A stretch of DNA of 64,000 nucleotides from Thermoleophilia bacterium (lineage in GTDB: Bacteria > Actinomycetota > Thermoleophilia > Gaiellales > SKUG01): positions 1-64,000 of the forward strand of contig JAOPYQ010000026.1 in assembly GCA_025964555.1 (NCBI GenBank). Reading direction: 5' to 3'. The number at the start of each line of letters is the position of its first letter. Position 1 is the first letter of the stretch. The position numbers and the translations under genes were made by a program. Positions 16,967-23,430 of the stretch are shown here, piece after piece. Below the pieces are notes generated by a model that saw only the letters and a program-made list of their open reading frames with translations, had not been told where the DNA came from and did not search any database.

Positions 16967-17977
16967 CTAGAGGAAGATGCCGAGCACCTGCAGGATGGTT
17001 GCCGGCGCCGGCAGCGGCACGTAGGTGCTCATCTCGAAGCTGCTGACGCGCCCGCTCGAATCGCAGGTCGACGTCGCTCGGCGCAGCGACGTGCACATGT
17101 CGCGGCCAGCACCGCCGCGCATCGTGTCGCGACCGCCGTCGAGCGAGGCCATCACGTCGATGTCCGCGCCGCCGTCGAGGATGTCACCCGAGCCGCCGAG
17201 GTCGGCGATCTGGTCGGTGCCGGCGCCGCCCTTGAGCGTGTCGGCGGGTGCGTAGCTGACCAGGATGTCGGCGTCGGCGCCCGTGTCGAAGCTCGAGCGG
17301 CGCAGCTTGGAGCCGACCGCGCGATCGCGTCCGGTGCCCGTCGTCCAGCTCGTGAGGCCGCGCATGTTCCAGGCGCGAAGGTCGATGTCGTCGTCGCCGG
17401 TGCCGAGCAGGACCGCCTTGGGATTGGTCGGGAGCGTGACGGCCCAGGCGCCTGCGCAGCCTCCGCACCGGGCCACGACGCGTCGAGCGGCAGCCTCGTA
17501 GCGAACGCGCACGTCGGAGTCCGCGTGTGACAGGTCGAACGTGTCGAGCGCGTCGGTGCCGGTTGCCGTGACCATGCCCGCAGCTCCGAGCCGCAGCCGG
17601 TCGGCGCCCGCGCCGCCGTCGACGCTGAGCGCGATGCCGGTCGCGCCCCGCGCATCGAGTTCGTCTGCTCCCCCATTGAGCGAGAGGACGACCTTCGTGC
17701 CGGCGCTCGCGGCGCACGTCACGGCGCCGCTGCTGGTGTCCGCCGTGCAGGCGGCGTCGGACGATGTGACGGGCGCGGCCGAGTCCGCGATGCGAAGCGA
17801 TCCGTCGCCCGCTCGATCGATGGTCACGCGCTCGATCGAGTCGCTGCTCCCGGCGACGTTGAAGCCGCCGGTCGCGGCGTCGCGCGTCACGTCGAGCGCC
17901 GCCGAGGCACTCGCGGGAAGGCACACAGCGAGTGCGGATGCGGCGAACAACAAGGCGATGCGGCTGCGACAGGGCAT
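16967..17977 (-). CDS. Secreted RTX-like (GGxGxDxx) repeat protein
   Basis: 336 aa with a clear signal peptide (SRIALLFAASALAVCLPASA, cleavage near ASA). Scattered calcium-binding-type repeats include VDGGAGADRLRLG, LGTGDDDIDLR and a run from LKGGAGTDQIADLGGSGD to MRGGAGRDMC. Two Cys pairs (RCGGC and two downstream Cys) may form disulfides. RTX repeats usually fold as a calcium-stabilised beta-roll outside the cell. There is no obvious catalytic domain and the C-terminus is only mildly hydrophobic (ATILQVLGIFL). ATG 17977 is supported by GGAAGG about 7 nt upstream. Divergent from the zinc-ribbon gene at 18065. Confidence 0.75.
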   Translation of the reverse strand: MPCRSRIALLFAASALAVCLPASASAALDVTRDAATGGFNVAGSSDSIERVTIDRAGDGSLRIADSAAPVTSSDAACTADTSSGAVTCAASAGTKVVLSLNGGADELDARGATGIALSVDGGAGADRLRLGAAGMVTATGTDALDTFDLSHADSDVRVRYEAAARRVVARCGGCAGAWAVTLPTNPKAVLLGTGDDDIDLRAWNMRGLTSWTTGTGRDRAVGSKLRRSSFDTGADADILVSYAPADTLKGGAGTDQIADLGGSGDILDGGADIDVMASLDGGRDTMRGGAGRDMCTSLRRATSTCDSSGRVSSFEMSTYVPLPAPATILQVLGIFL

Positions 17978-17993
17978 GCGGGGGCCTTCCCAC

Positions 17994-18007
17994 GGGGATC
18001 GATCCCC
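17994..18007. promoter_or_regulatory. Perfect 14-bp palindrome GGGGATCGATCCCC
   Basis: It lies 17 bp upstream of the RTX-like gene start (minus strand) in an 87-bp divergent intergenic region. Perfect symmetry and position fit an operator for a dimeric regulator or a small RNA hairpin in the leader. No other copy was noticed in the window. Confidence 0.4.
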
Positions 18008-18064
18008 AGTCGAGACACCGCCTCCCTGCGTTTTCGGTCGCTCACGATCAGGTAGGTGCAGCAC

Positions 18065-18718
18065 ATGCGATGTCCCGTCTGCACCACCGCGTTGTCCACC
18101 GGAACCCACGAAGGGCGTCCGATTGCCGGCTGCGCAACGTGCTCCGGACGGTTCGTGTCCTACGAATCGCTTCGTGGCATCCTGGCTGACGTGACGAAGC
18201 CGCGGCCTGGTCACGAGCATGCGACGGCGATGGCATCGGCCGGCACGGCAGCGACGGTCGAAGGCGACGGACGACCTCCGCTCGCGTGTCCCGAGTGCGA
18301 CGACCCGATGCGGCGCTATGTGCACCAGTACGCGTCTGGTGTGTGGGTCGATTCGTGCGAGGTGCATGGCATCTGGCTCGACGCCGGGGAACTGGAGCGC
18401 CTCGAGGCCTATGCGGAAGCCGCCGCAACAGGCATGTCGCCCACGAACACTGCGAATGTTGCCAACTCCGATGTCGGCATGGAGCCTGCACGAATCGCCA
18501 CATCGGGCTACGCCATGGACGAGCTCCCCACCGCGGGGCGTGGCGCGTCGACAGGGTTCGGCCTCGACATCCTCGTCCCGGGCCATCTCGGAATCTTCAC
18601 CTTGCTCGGGCAGATCGCCGACGGCGCGGGCGCATGGCGAGCGATGGATGCGTCCGACGCCGCACGGCGCGAGCAGGCCATGGTGGACGCAGCGAAGCGG
18701 GACATCCCCCCAACCTGA
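18065..18718 (+). CDS. Protein with two TFIIB-type zinc-ribbon motifs
   Basis: 217 aa. The first ribbon uses C3, C6, C23 and C26 (RCPVC and CATC). The second uses C75, C78, C98 and H101 and ends in the family phrase IWLDAGELERLE. The zf-TFIIB family in bacteria consists of small proteins of unknown function; the repeat here is a double version in which the last Cys of the second ribbon is His. The C-terminal half is Ala-rich and has a weak hydrophobic patch (LVPGHLGIFTLLGQI). ATG 18065 follows AGGTAGG at 8 nt. Cytoplasmic metal-binding protein; partner unknown. Confidence 0.72.
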   Translation: MRCPVCTTALSTGTHEGRPIAGCATCSGRFVSYESLRGILADVTKPRPGHEHATAMASAGTAATVEGDGRPPLACPECDDPMRRYVHQYASGVWVDSCEVHGIWLDAGELERLEAYAEAAATGMSPTNTANVANSDVGMEPARIATSGYAMDELPTAGRGASTGFGLDILVPGHLGIFTLLGQIADGAGAWRAMDASDAARREQAMVDAAKRDIPPT

Positions 18719-18807
18719 CGAGCACAGCCCCGCTGCGTCGAAACACAGACGGCGGCAACGGCATTCCGGAGCGCATCGACCGTCGACCGGTCGCCTGATC
18801 GCGGCTG

Positions 18808-19656
18808 CTACTCGGCCGAACCGATCTCGTCCTTGATCTTCTGGAGCGAGCGGCGGATGAGGCGCGACACGTGCATCTGCGAGATGCCGACGCGCGACGC
18901 GATCTGGGACTGCGTGAGTCCTTCGAAGAAGCGCAGGTGCAGGATGAAGCGCTCGCGGTCGTCGAGTGCTGCGAAGCCGGGAGCGAGCACGGCGCGATCC
19001 TCGGTGATCGCGTAGTTCTCCTCGATCGACCCGAGCGACTCGAGCGGATCGAGGTCACCATCGTCATCCCCGCCGGACGGGCCCGACGAGAGCGACACGC
19101 TCGAGTACGCCTGGCCGGTCTCGAGCGCTTCGAGGACTTCTTCCTCGGTTGCGCCGGACGCCTTGGCGAGCTCGGGGATCGTGGGCGAACGCTCGAGCTG
19201 TACGGTGAGCTCCTCGATGAGCTTGCTCAGGCGGACGTTGAGTTCCTGCAGTCCGCGCGGCACGCGCACGGCCCAGCCCTTGTCGCGGAAGTGGCGCTTG
19301 ATCTCGCCGATGATGTTCGGCGTCGCGTAGGTGGTGAGCTCCACGCCGCGCTCGATGTCGAATCGGTCGATCGCCTTGATGAGGCCGATGCAGCCGACCT
19401 GCACGAGGTCCTCGAGCTGCTCGCCACGGTATGAGTAGCGGCGCGCGAGTGAGCGCACGAGCGGCAGGTACAGCTCGATGAGCTGCTCGCGTGCCTTCAT
19501 GCTGCCGTCGTGGTGGTAGGCGTAGAGCAGCTGGTGGTCGACCTTGTCGTCGGCCGTGGGGCGACGAACCGGCTCGTTCAGGTTCTCCTCGATGTCCTGC
19601 TGGATCGCAGGGTCGAGTCCCGCCGTGACGATGATGTCCTCGGGGCGTCGATTCAT
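18808..19656 (-). CDS. RNA polymerase sigma factor, SigB/SigF/SigG type
   Basis: 282 aa. Region 2 spans about 55-120 (ARRYSYRGEQLEDLVQVGCI, RFDIERGVELTTYATPNIIG), region 3 about 130-190 (VRVPRGLQELN, SPTIPELAKASG) and region 4 about 225-275 (RERFILHLRFFEGLTQSQIA, HVSRLIRRSLQKI). This is the class that governs general stress or sporulation regulons in Gram-positives and is normally held by an RsbW/SpoIIAB anti-sigma factor. ATG 19656 overlaps the stop of the upstream RsbW-like gene as ATGA, indicating coupled translation and supporting a regulatory pair. It is the last gene of a five-gene overlapping operon beginning with mnmA. Confidence 0.92.
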   Translation of the reverse strand: MNRRPEDIIVTAGLDPAIQQDIEENLNEPVRRPTADDKVDHQLLYAYHHDGSMKAREQLIELYLPLVRSLARRYSYRGEQLEDLVQVGCIGLIKAIDRFDIERGVELTTYATPNIIGEIKRHFRDKGWAVRVPRGLQELNVRLSKLIEELTVQLERSPTIPELAKASGATEEEVLEALETGQAYSSVSLSSGPSGGDDDGDLDPLESLGSIEENYAITEDRAVLAPGFAALDDRERFILHLRFFEGLTQSQIASRVGISQMHVSRLIRRSLQKIKDEIGSAE

Positions 19657-20066
19657 GCGAGCGCCTTCACGCGCTTGGTGAGGGTGACCCACTCGCCGTC
19701 GTCTTCCGCGCCGACCGACACGTCGTCGACGATCGTGTCGAGCAGCCGCTGCAGGCCCATCTCCCCGCCCTGCTCGGCGGAGCGCTGGAACGCGCGGTCG
19801 AGGCTGCCCGTCGCGAACGCACCGAGACCGGCAACGAGCTGGTGCTCGTCGACCTCGAGGCGCAGCTGCACGTCGCCCAGGCCGTCGGCCGTGGCGCCCT
19901 GCGTGGCGAGCTCCTCGTGGTCGAGCAGGCTCGAGATCGCGAGCTGCAGGTCGTCGAGGGCGTCATAGCTCATCTGGAGCGGTGCGGCCATGCCGCCCAC
20001 CACCAGTCGAGCGACGGCGTAGTAGCGCGAATCGCGCGGAAAGCTCAGTGCAACAGTGTCAGACAT
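19653..20066 (-). CDS. RsbW/SpoIIAB-like putative anti-sigma factor, degenerate ATP site
   Basis: 137 aa. The N-terminus follows the RsbW/SpoIIAB pattern (ALSFPRDSRYYAVARLVVGG, then YDALDDLQLAISSLL), and the gene is coupled by a 4-nt overlap to a SigB/F-type sigma factor, the usual partner. The GHKL kinase N-box (E-x3-N) is absent at LAISSLLDHEEL and no clear D-x-G-x-G box follows (DEHQLVAGLGAF), so serine-kinase activity is unlikely. It may still bind the sigma factor. AAGGGGAAC precedes ATG 20066, and the start lies inside the end of the previous gene. Confidence 0.62.
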   Translation of the reverse strand: MSDTVALSFPRDSRYYAVARLVVGGMAAPLQMSYDALDDLQLAISSLLDHEELATQGATADGLGDVQLRLEVDEHQLVAGLGAFATGSLDRAFQRSAEQGGEMGLQRLLDTIVDDVSVGAEDDGEWVTLTKRVKALA

Positions 20067-20331
20067 CGTTCCCCTTCGTTCGACGAGAACGGCTGGCGAC
20101 CTGCTCGTCGAAGTCGATTCTGGCACTCCGCGACGCTTCGCGCCCATCTTCGAGTGCGTGACGGGCTGCATCGGCGATGCGCGTGGCGTCCTCCGCGAGG
20201 ATTCCGGGCAGGTCCGCGGCGACGTCGGCGAGGGACTGGCCACGCTGCTTCGAGACTGCGCGAATACGCAGCGCGATGCCTGCCGTGGCTGCGCCGAGGG
20301 CGGCTCCGAAGATTCCACGCACCATGCTCAT
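20059..20331 (-). CDS. Small hypothetical protein with N-terminal membrane segment
   Basis: 90 aa. A Gly/Ala-rich helix (FGAALGAATAGIALRIRAV) is followed by a charged, probably helical tail rich in Ala, Asp and Arg. The composition resembles YtxH/gas-vesicle-associated small stress proteins, but I do not recognise a family. It overlaps the upstream DUF948 gene by 4 nt (ATGA) and the downstream RsbW-like gene by 8 nt, so it belongs to the sigma-factor operon and may be a membrane-linked envelope-stress component. Confidence 0.6.
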   Translation of the reverse strand: MSMVRGIFGAALGAATAGIALRIRAVSKQRGQSLADVAADLPGILAEDATRIADAARHALEDGREASRSARIDFDEQVASRSRRTKGNDV

Positions 20332-20777
20332 GCGGGACTTCCTGTCGGCTCGGGCGCGCGATCGTCGACATCCTCGTCGGCGCTCGGCGCATCGTCACCG
20401 GTGTCGGGATCCGCGACCCGGTCGCGGAAGCTGCGGGCGGCTTCGGCCGCTCCGGCGAACGTCGACGACACTGCCCGGACGGGTTCGGTGACGGCGTGGG
20501 AGACGGCGCGGACGGTCGAGTCGAGCGCGTCGGCCATGTCGACCGCGCTGTCCATCATGATGTCGACCTTGCCGAGCTGGTCGTTGACGCGGTCCATGCT
20601 CACGCCGGCCTTCGCCATGATCGGCACGACCTCGTCGACCGTGCGGTGCAGGTCCTTCTCGGTGCGGCGCAGCAGTCGGCCCACGCGCCAGAGCACGTAT
20701 CCGACGCCGATGCCCGCGAGCGCGAACAGCAGCGCCAGGCCCAGCCACATGATCGCCTTCGCGGTTTCCCCGTCCAC
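20328..20777 (-). CDS. DUF948-type membrane protein
   Basis: 149 aa. One N-terminal membrane segment (IMWLGLALLFALAGIGVGYV) is followed by an amphipathic helical region (LLRRTEKDLHRTVDEVVPIM and MMDSAVDMADALDSTVRAVS) and an acidic tail. This is the usual DUF948 layout, a Gram-positive family of unknown function often linked to general stress. GTG 20777 was chosen because GAGGAGG lies 5-6 nt upstream. The stop overlaps the next start (ATGA). Its place between mnmA and a SigB/F-type sigma factor fits a stress-operon role. Confidence 0.68.
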   Translation of the reverse strand: MDGETAKAIMWLGLALLFALAGIGVGYVLWRVGRLLRRTEKDLHRTVDEVVPIMAKAGVSMDRVNDQLGKVDIMMDSAVDMADALDSTVRAVSHAVTEPVRAVSSTFAGAAEAARSFRDRVADPDTGDDAPSADEDVDDRAPEPTGSPA

Positions 20778-20811
20778 CGTGGCCTCCTCGACACGCCGTG
20801 GTTCGGGCAGC

Positions 20812-22365
20812 CTAGCGGCCCGATCGGGCGCGCGCCACACCGGATTCGCGCACGATCCGTGCGGCTCCCAGCACGACGCCGTCGTCGTCGTAGAGGACGG
20901 CGGCCTGTCCGGGGGCCGGGGCGCGCTGGGAATCCTCGAACTCGATGGTCGCGGTGCCATCCCCGGCGAGGTCGAGCACGCGGGCGGGGGTCGCGCCATC
21001 GCGGGCTCGATAGCGCAGCTGCACGTGCACGCGCTCGGGCGGGATCGGGTCGTGCCAGACGAGCTCGTCCACGCGCACGCGCGTGCGCGTGAGGGAACCA
21101 TCCTCCGGGCCGACGAGCACGCGGCCGGATGCGGGGTCGACGTCGAGCACGTACAGGGGGTGTGCGGCGGCGATGCCGATCCCCTTGCGCTGACCGGGCG
21201 TGAAGCGCGCGACGCCCTCGTGGGTGCCGACGACCTCGTCGACCCCGTCGCGCTGCATGACGATCTCGCCCGGGGTGCCCATCGCGCCGGCGCGGGTGAG
21301 GAATTGGCGGTAGTCGCCGCCGCCGAGGAAGCACACTTCCTGGCTCTCGGCGGTGGTGGCCTGCTCGAGCCCGAGGTCGGCGGCTTCCGCGCGCACGCGA
21401 ACCTTGTGCTCCTGGCCGAGCGGGAACTCGAGCCGCGCGGCGGTCGCCGGCTCGACCTGGGCGAGCATGTACGACTGGTCCTTGGTGGAGTCGTCGCCGC
21501 GCTGCAGGAGCGTGGTGCCGTGGCGCACGACGGTGCGGGCGTAGTGGCCGGTCGCGACGCGCCGGGCACCGACGACATCGGCGAGGCGCACGAGCTCGTC
21601 GAGGCGGAAGCGCCCGTTGCAGCGCACGCACGGGTTCGGGGTCTGGCCGGTGGCGTAGTCGGTCACGAAGGGGACGACGACCGCGCGGGCAAACGATTCG
21701 CGCAGGTCGATCGACAGGTGGGGCGCGCCAGCGGCGTGGCACGTCACGCGTGCGCGGCGAACGGAATCGGGGCTGCAGCACGCCGCTTCGGGGTCGGGTG
21801 CAGACGGGTCGATCCACAGGCGCAGTGTCGCGCCGATCACGCGGCCGTCGTGCGCTGCGAGCAGGCGGTGCAGGGCGACGGCCGAGTCGACGCCGCCGCT
21901 CATGCCCACGACGACGTTCGGGCGTGCTGCGTGGTCGGCGATGGCGGGTGCGATGTCGGGGCGCAGGGCGCCGGTGCCGGCAGGGGCATCCTGCATGCGC
22001 GAGAGCATCCAGCGGCCCAGGGCGTGGTGGAAGCCGTCCTCGGCGACGAGGGCGCGTTCGCGGTCCTCTTCGTCGAACTCGGCGAAGCTCGGGTGCAGCG
22101 TGGTGAGGCCGAGGCGGGCGGCGTCGACGACGGTGCGCCCGCGCGCGGCTTCGCACAGTGCACTGGCGGTTGCGAAGGCGGATGCGCGGCCGCGGATGCG
22201 GGCGGAGCAGTCGACGATGACTCCGTCCTCGTCGACGTCGAGCAGGAAGTGCGCGAGCACGCCGCAGGAGCCACCGGCGCAGCCATCGGCCGCGTGCTCA
22301 CCGCGTTCGGCCGAGAAGCCGTCGCCGAAGCTCGGATCGTCGAGGTGCTGTCGAACGCTGCGCAT
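20812..22365 (-). CDS. mnmA: tRNA 2-thiouridylase MnmA with N-terminal IscU/NifU-like domain
   Basis: 517 aa, about 145 longer than normal MnmA. Residues 150 onwards are MnmA, which transfers sulfur to U34 of tRNA-Lys/Glu/Gln: VVVGMSGGVDSAV is the ATP pyrophosphatase loop, TPNPCVRCNGRF carries one catalytic Cys, ATGHYA and the sulfur-relay Cys in ESQEVCFLGG follow. Residues 1-125 read as an IscU/NifU scaffold: HLDDP at the start, GGSCGVLAHFLLDVDEDGVI, then ASAFATASALCEAARGRTVV. Only the first scaffold Cys (C34) is kept; the second position is Arg60 and the third His113/114. A fused sulfur-delivery or regulatory domain is likely. ATG 22365 is preceded by GTG 22368. First gene of the sigma operon; 34 bp to DUF948. 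Confidence 0.88.
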   Translation of the reverse strand: MRSVRQHLDDPSFGDGFSAERGEHAADGCAGGSCGVLAHFLLDVDEDGVIVDCSARIRGRASAFATASALCEAARGRTVVDAARLGLTTLHPSFAEFDEEDRERALVAEDGFHHALGRWMLSRMQDAPAGTGALRPDIAPAIADHAARPNVVVGMSGGVDSAVALHRLLAAHDGRVIGATLRLWIDPSAPDPEAACCSPDSVRRARVTCHAAGAPHLSIDLRESFARAVVVPFVTDYATGQTPNPCVRCNGRFRLDELVRLADVVGARRVATGHYARTVVRHGTTLLQRGDDSTKDQSYMLAQVEPATAARLEFPLGQEHKVRVRAEAADLGLEQATTAESQEVCFLGGGDYRQFLTRAGAMGTPGEIVMQRDGVDEVVGTHEGVARFTPGQRKGIGIAAAHPLYVLDVDPASGRVLVGPEDGSLTRTRVRVDELVWHDPIPPERVHVQLRYRARDGATPARVLDLAGDGTATIEFEDSQRAPAPGQAAVLYDDDGVVLGAARIVRESGVARARSGR

Positions 22366-22419
22366 CACGCGACAGCGTACACGCGCATCCCGGGACGGGC
22401 GTCGCGTGGGGTGCGTGGA

Positions 22420-23430
22420 TCAGGCCGCTGGCGTGGTGGCGCCGGCGGCGAGCGTCGTGTCGGTCGTCGCCGTGGCAGGCAGGCCGGTGGCGGGATCGAC
22501 TGCGCCGGAGGCATCGACTGCGGGGGTGCCGGGCGGCGTACCGGTGAGCGGATCGACGGTCGTGTTGGCGACGGTGCCGCCGTTGGCGACGGTCGTCGCG
22601 TCCACGAGCGCGGAGCCCGCGGCCGGGACCTCGTTGCTGCTGACCTTGCACGGCTTCGACTTCTCGGCGTTGCGCAGCGAGCGATGGATGAGCGCGCTGT
22701 CGACGTAGGTCGTCCAGAAGTTCTCGATCGTGCCGTCGCGACCGACGGTCGCGATGCCGGGCGTGGTGAGCAGGCCGAGCTTGGACGGCAGGTCGCCGAA
22801 GGTCTTCACGTCGCCGGGCGTGTACACGAGCGTGACGACGTCGTTGATGCCCTTGGTCGCGGCTCGGGCCTGGCCGAACAGCTCCGCATCGAGGATCGAG
22901 TCGGGCTGGTAGAAGACGACCATGATCGGCTTGGCGCAGTGGGCCTTGGCGAACTTCTTCGGGGTGATGGCCGAGATCTTGACGGGCTGGCCGACGGCGG
23001 CGCTGGCGGTGCCGATCTCGTTGACGCCGGGATCGGGTTCTCCGGTGTCCGCGACCGTCGATGCGTCGGCGGCCGGTGCGGGCGCGGCGTTCTCGGCCGG
23101 CGTGTTCAAGAGGGCCGCCGGGTCGCCGCCACAGCCGGCAGCGACGAGGGCGAGGGCCACGATGCCGAGCACGCGTGCTCCGAGGCGAGTGGAAGGTCGA
23201 CCCGGCCCGAACGAACGCGCAGACGTTCGTGAGGACCTGCAATTGCAGGTGGGTGACCTGTCGGACGAAGCAAGGCCGCGGCCGAACCCGATCTCCCGAT
23301 CGTGAAGTGTTGGCCCTTCGACGGTTTGCACCTTTCGCCGGGCCGGGTCTGCACCCACCATAGCAGTGGTCTGTGCCGCTGGCCATGGGCCTCGATGCAT
23401 GTCGGATTCGTGGGACATGTGATTCCTCAC
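22420..23430 (-). CDS. Putative lipoprotein with thioredoxin-like fold lacking CxxC
   Basis: Up to 336 aa; start uncertain. A lipobox (LALVAAGCGGD) marks the mature N-terminus, followed by a Pro/Ala linker and a thioredoxin-like domain: KPIMVVFYQPDSILDAELFG aligns with the strand and active-site helix of thioredoxins but has no cysteines, and LLTTPGIATVGRDGTIENFW matches the cis-Pro and following strand. The C-terminal tail is Thr/Ala/Pro-rich. The start could be GTG 23430 (a GTGA overlap with the upstream stop, coupling the two genes) or ATG 23361; both leave an unusually long N-region before the lipobox. Probably anchored on the outer face of the membrane; redox activity not expected. Confidence 0.6.
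   Translation of the reverse strand: MRNHMSHESDMHRGPWPAAQTTAMVGADPARRKVQTVEGPTLHDREIGFGRGLASSDRSPTCNCRSSRTSARSFGPGRPSTRLGARVLGIVALALVAAGCGGDPAALLNTPAENAAPAPAADASTVADTGEPDPGVNEIGTASAAVGQPVKISAITPKKFAKAHCAKPIMVVFYQPDSILDAELFGQARAATKGINDVVTLVYTPGDVKTFGDLPSKLGLLTTPGIATVGRDGTIENFWTTYVDSALIHRSLRNAEKSKPCKVSSNEVPAAGSALVDATTVANGGTVANTTVDPLTGTPPGTPAVDASGAVDPATGLPATATTDTTLAAGATTPAA

Noticed and set aside
23280-23370. c-di-GMP (GEMM)-type riboswitch, because of a GCGAAAGGTGCAAACC stretch on the minus strand
   Set aside because: Only short fragments resemble the consensus; the second conserved half and the stem pattern are absent.
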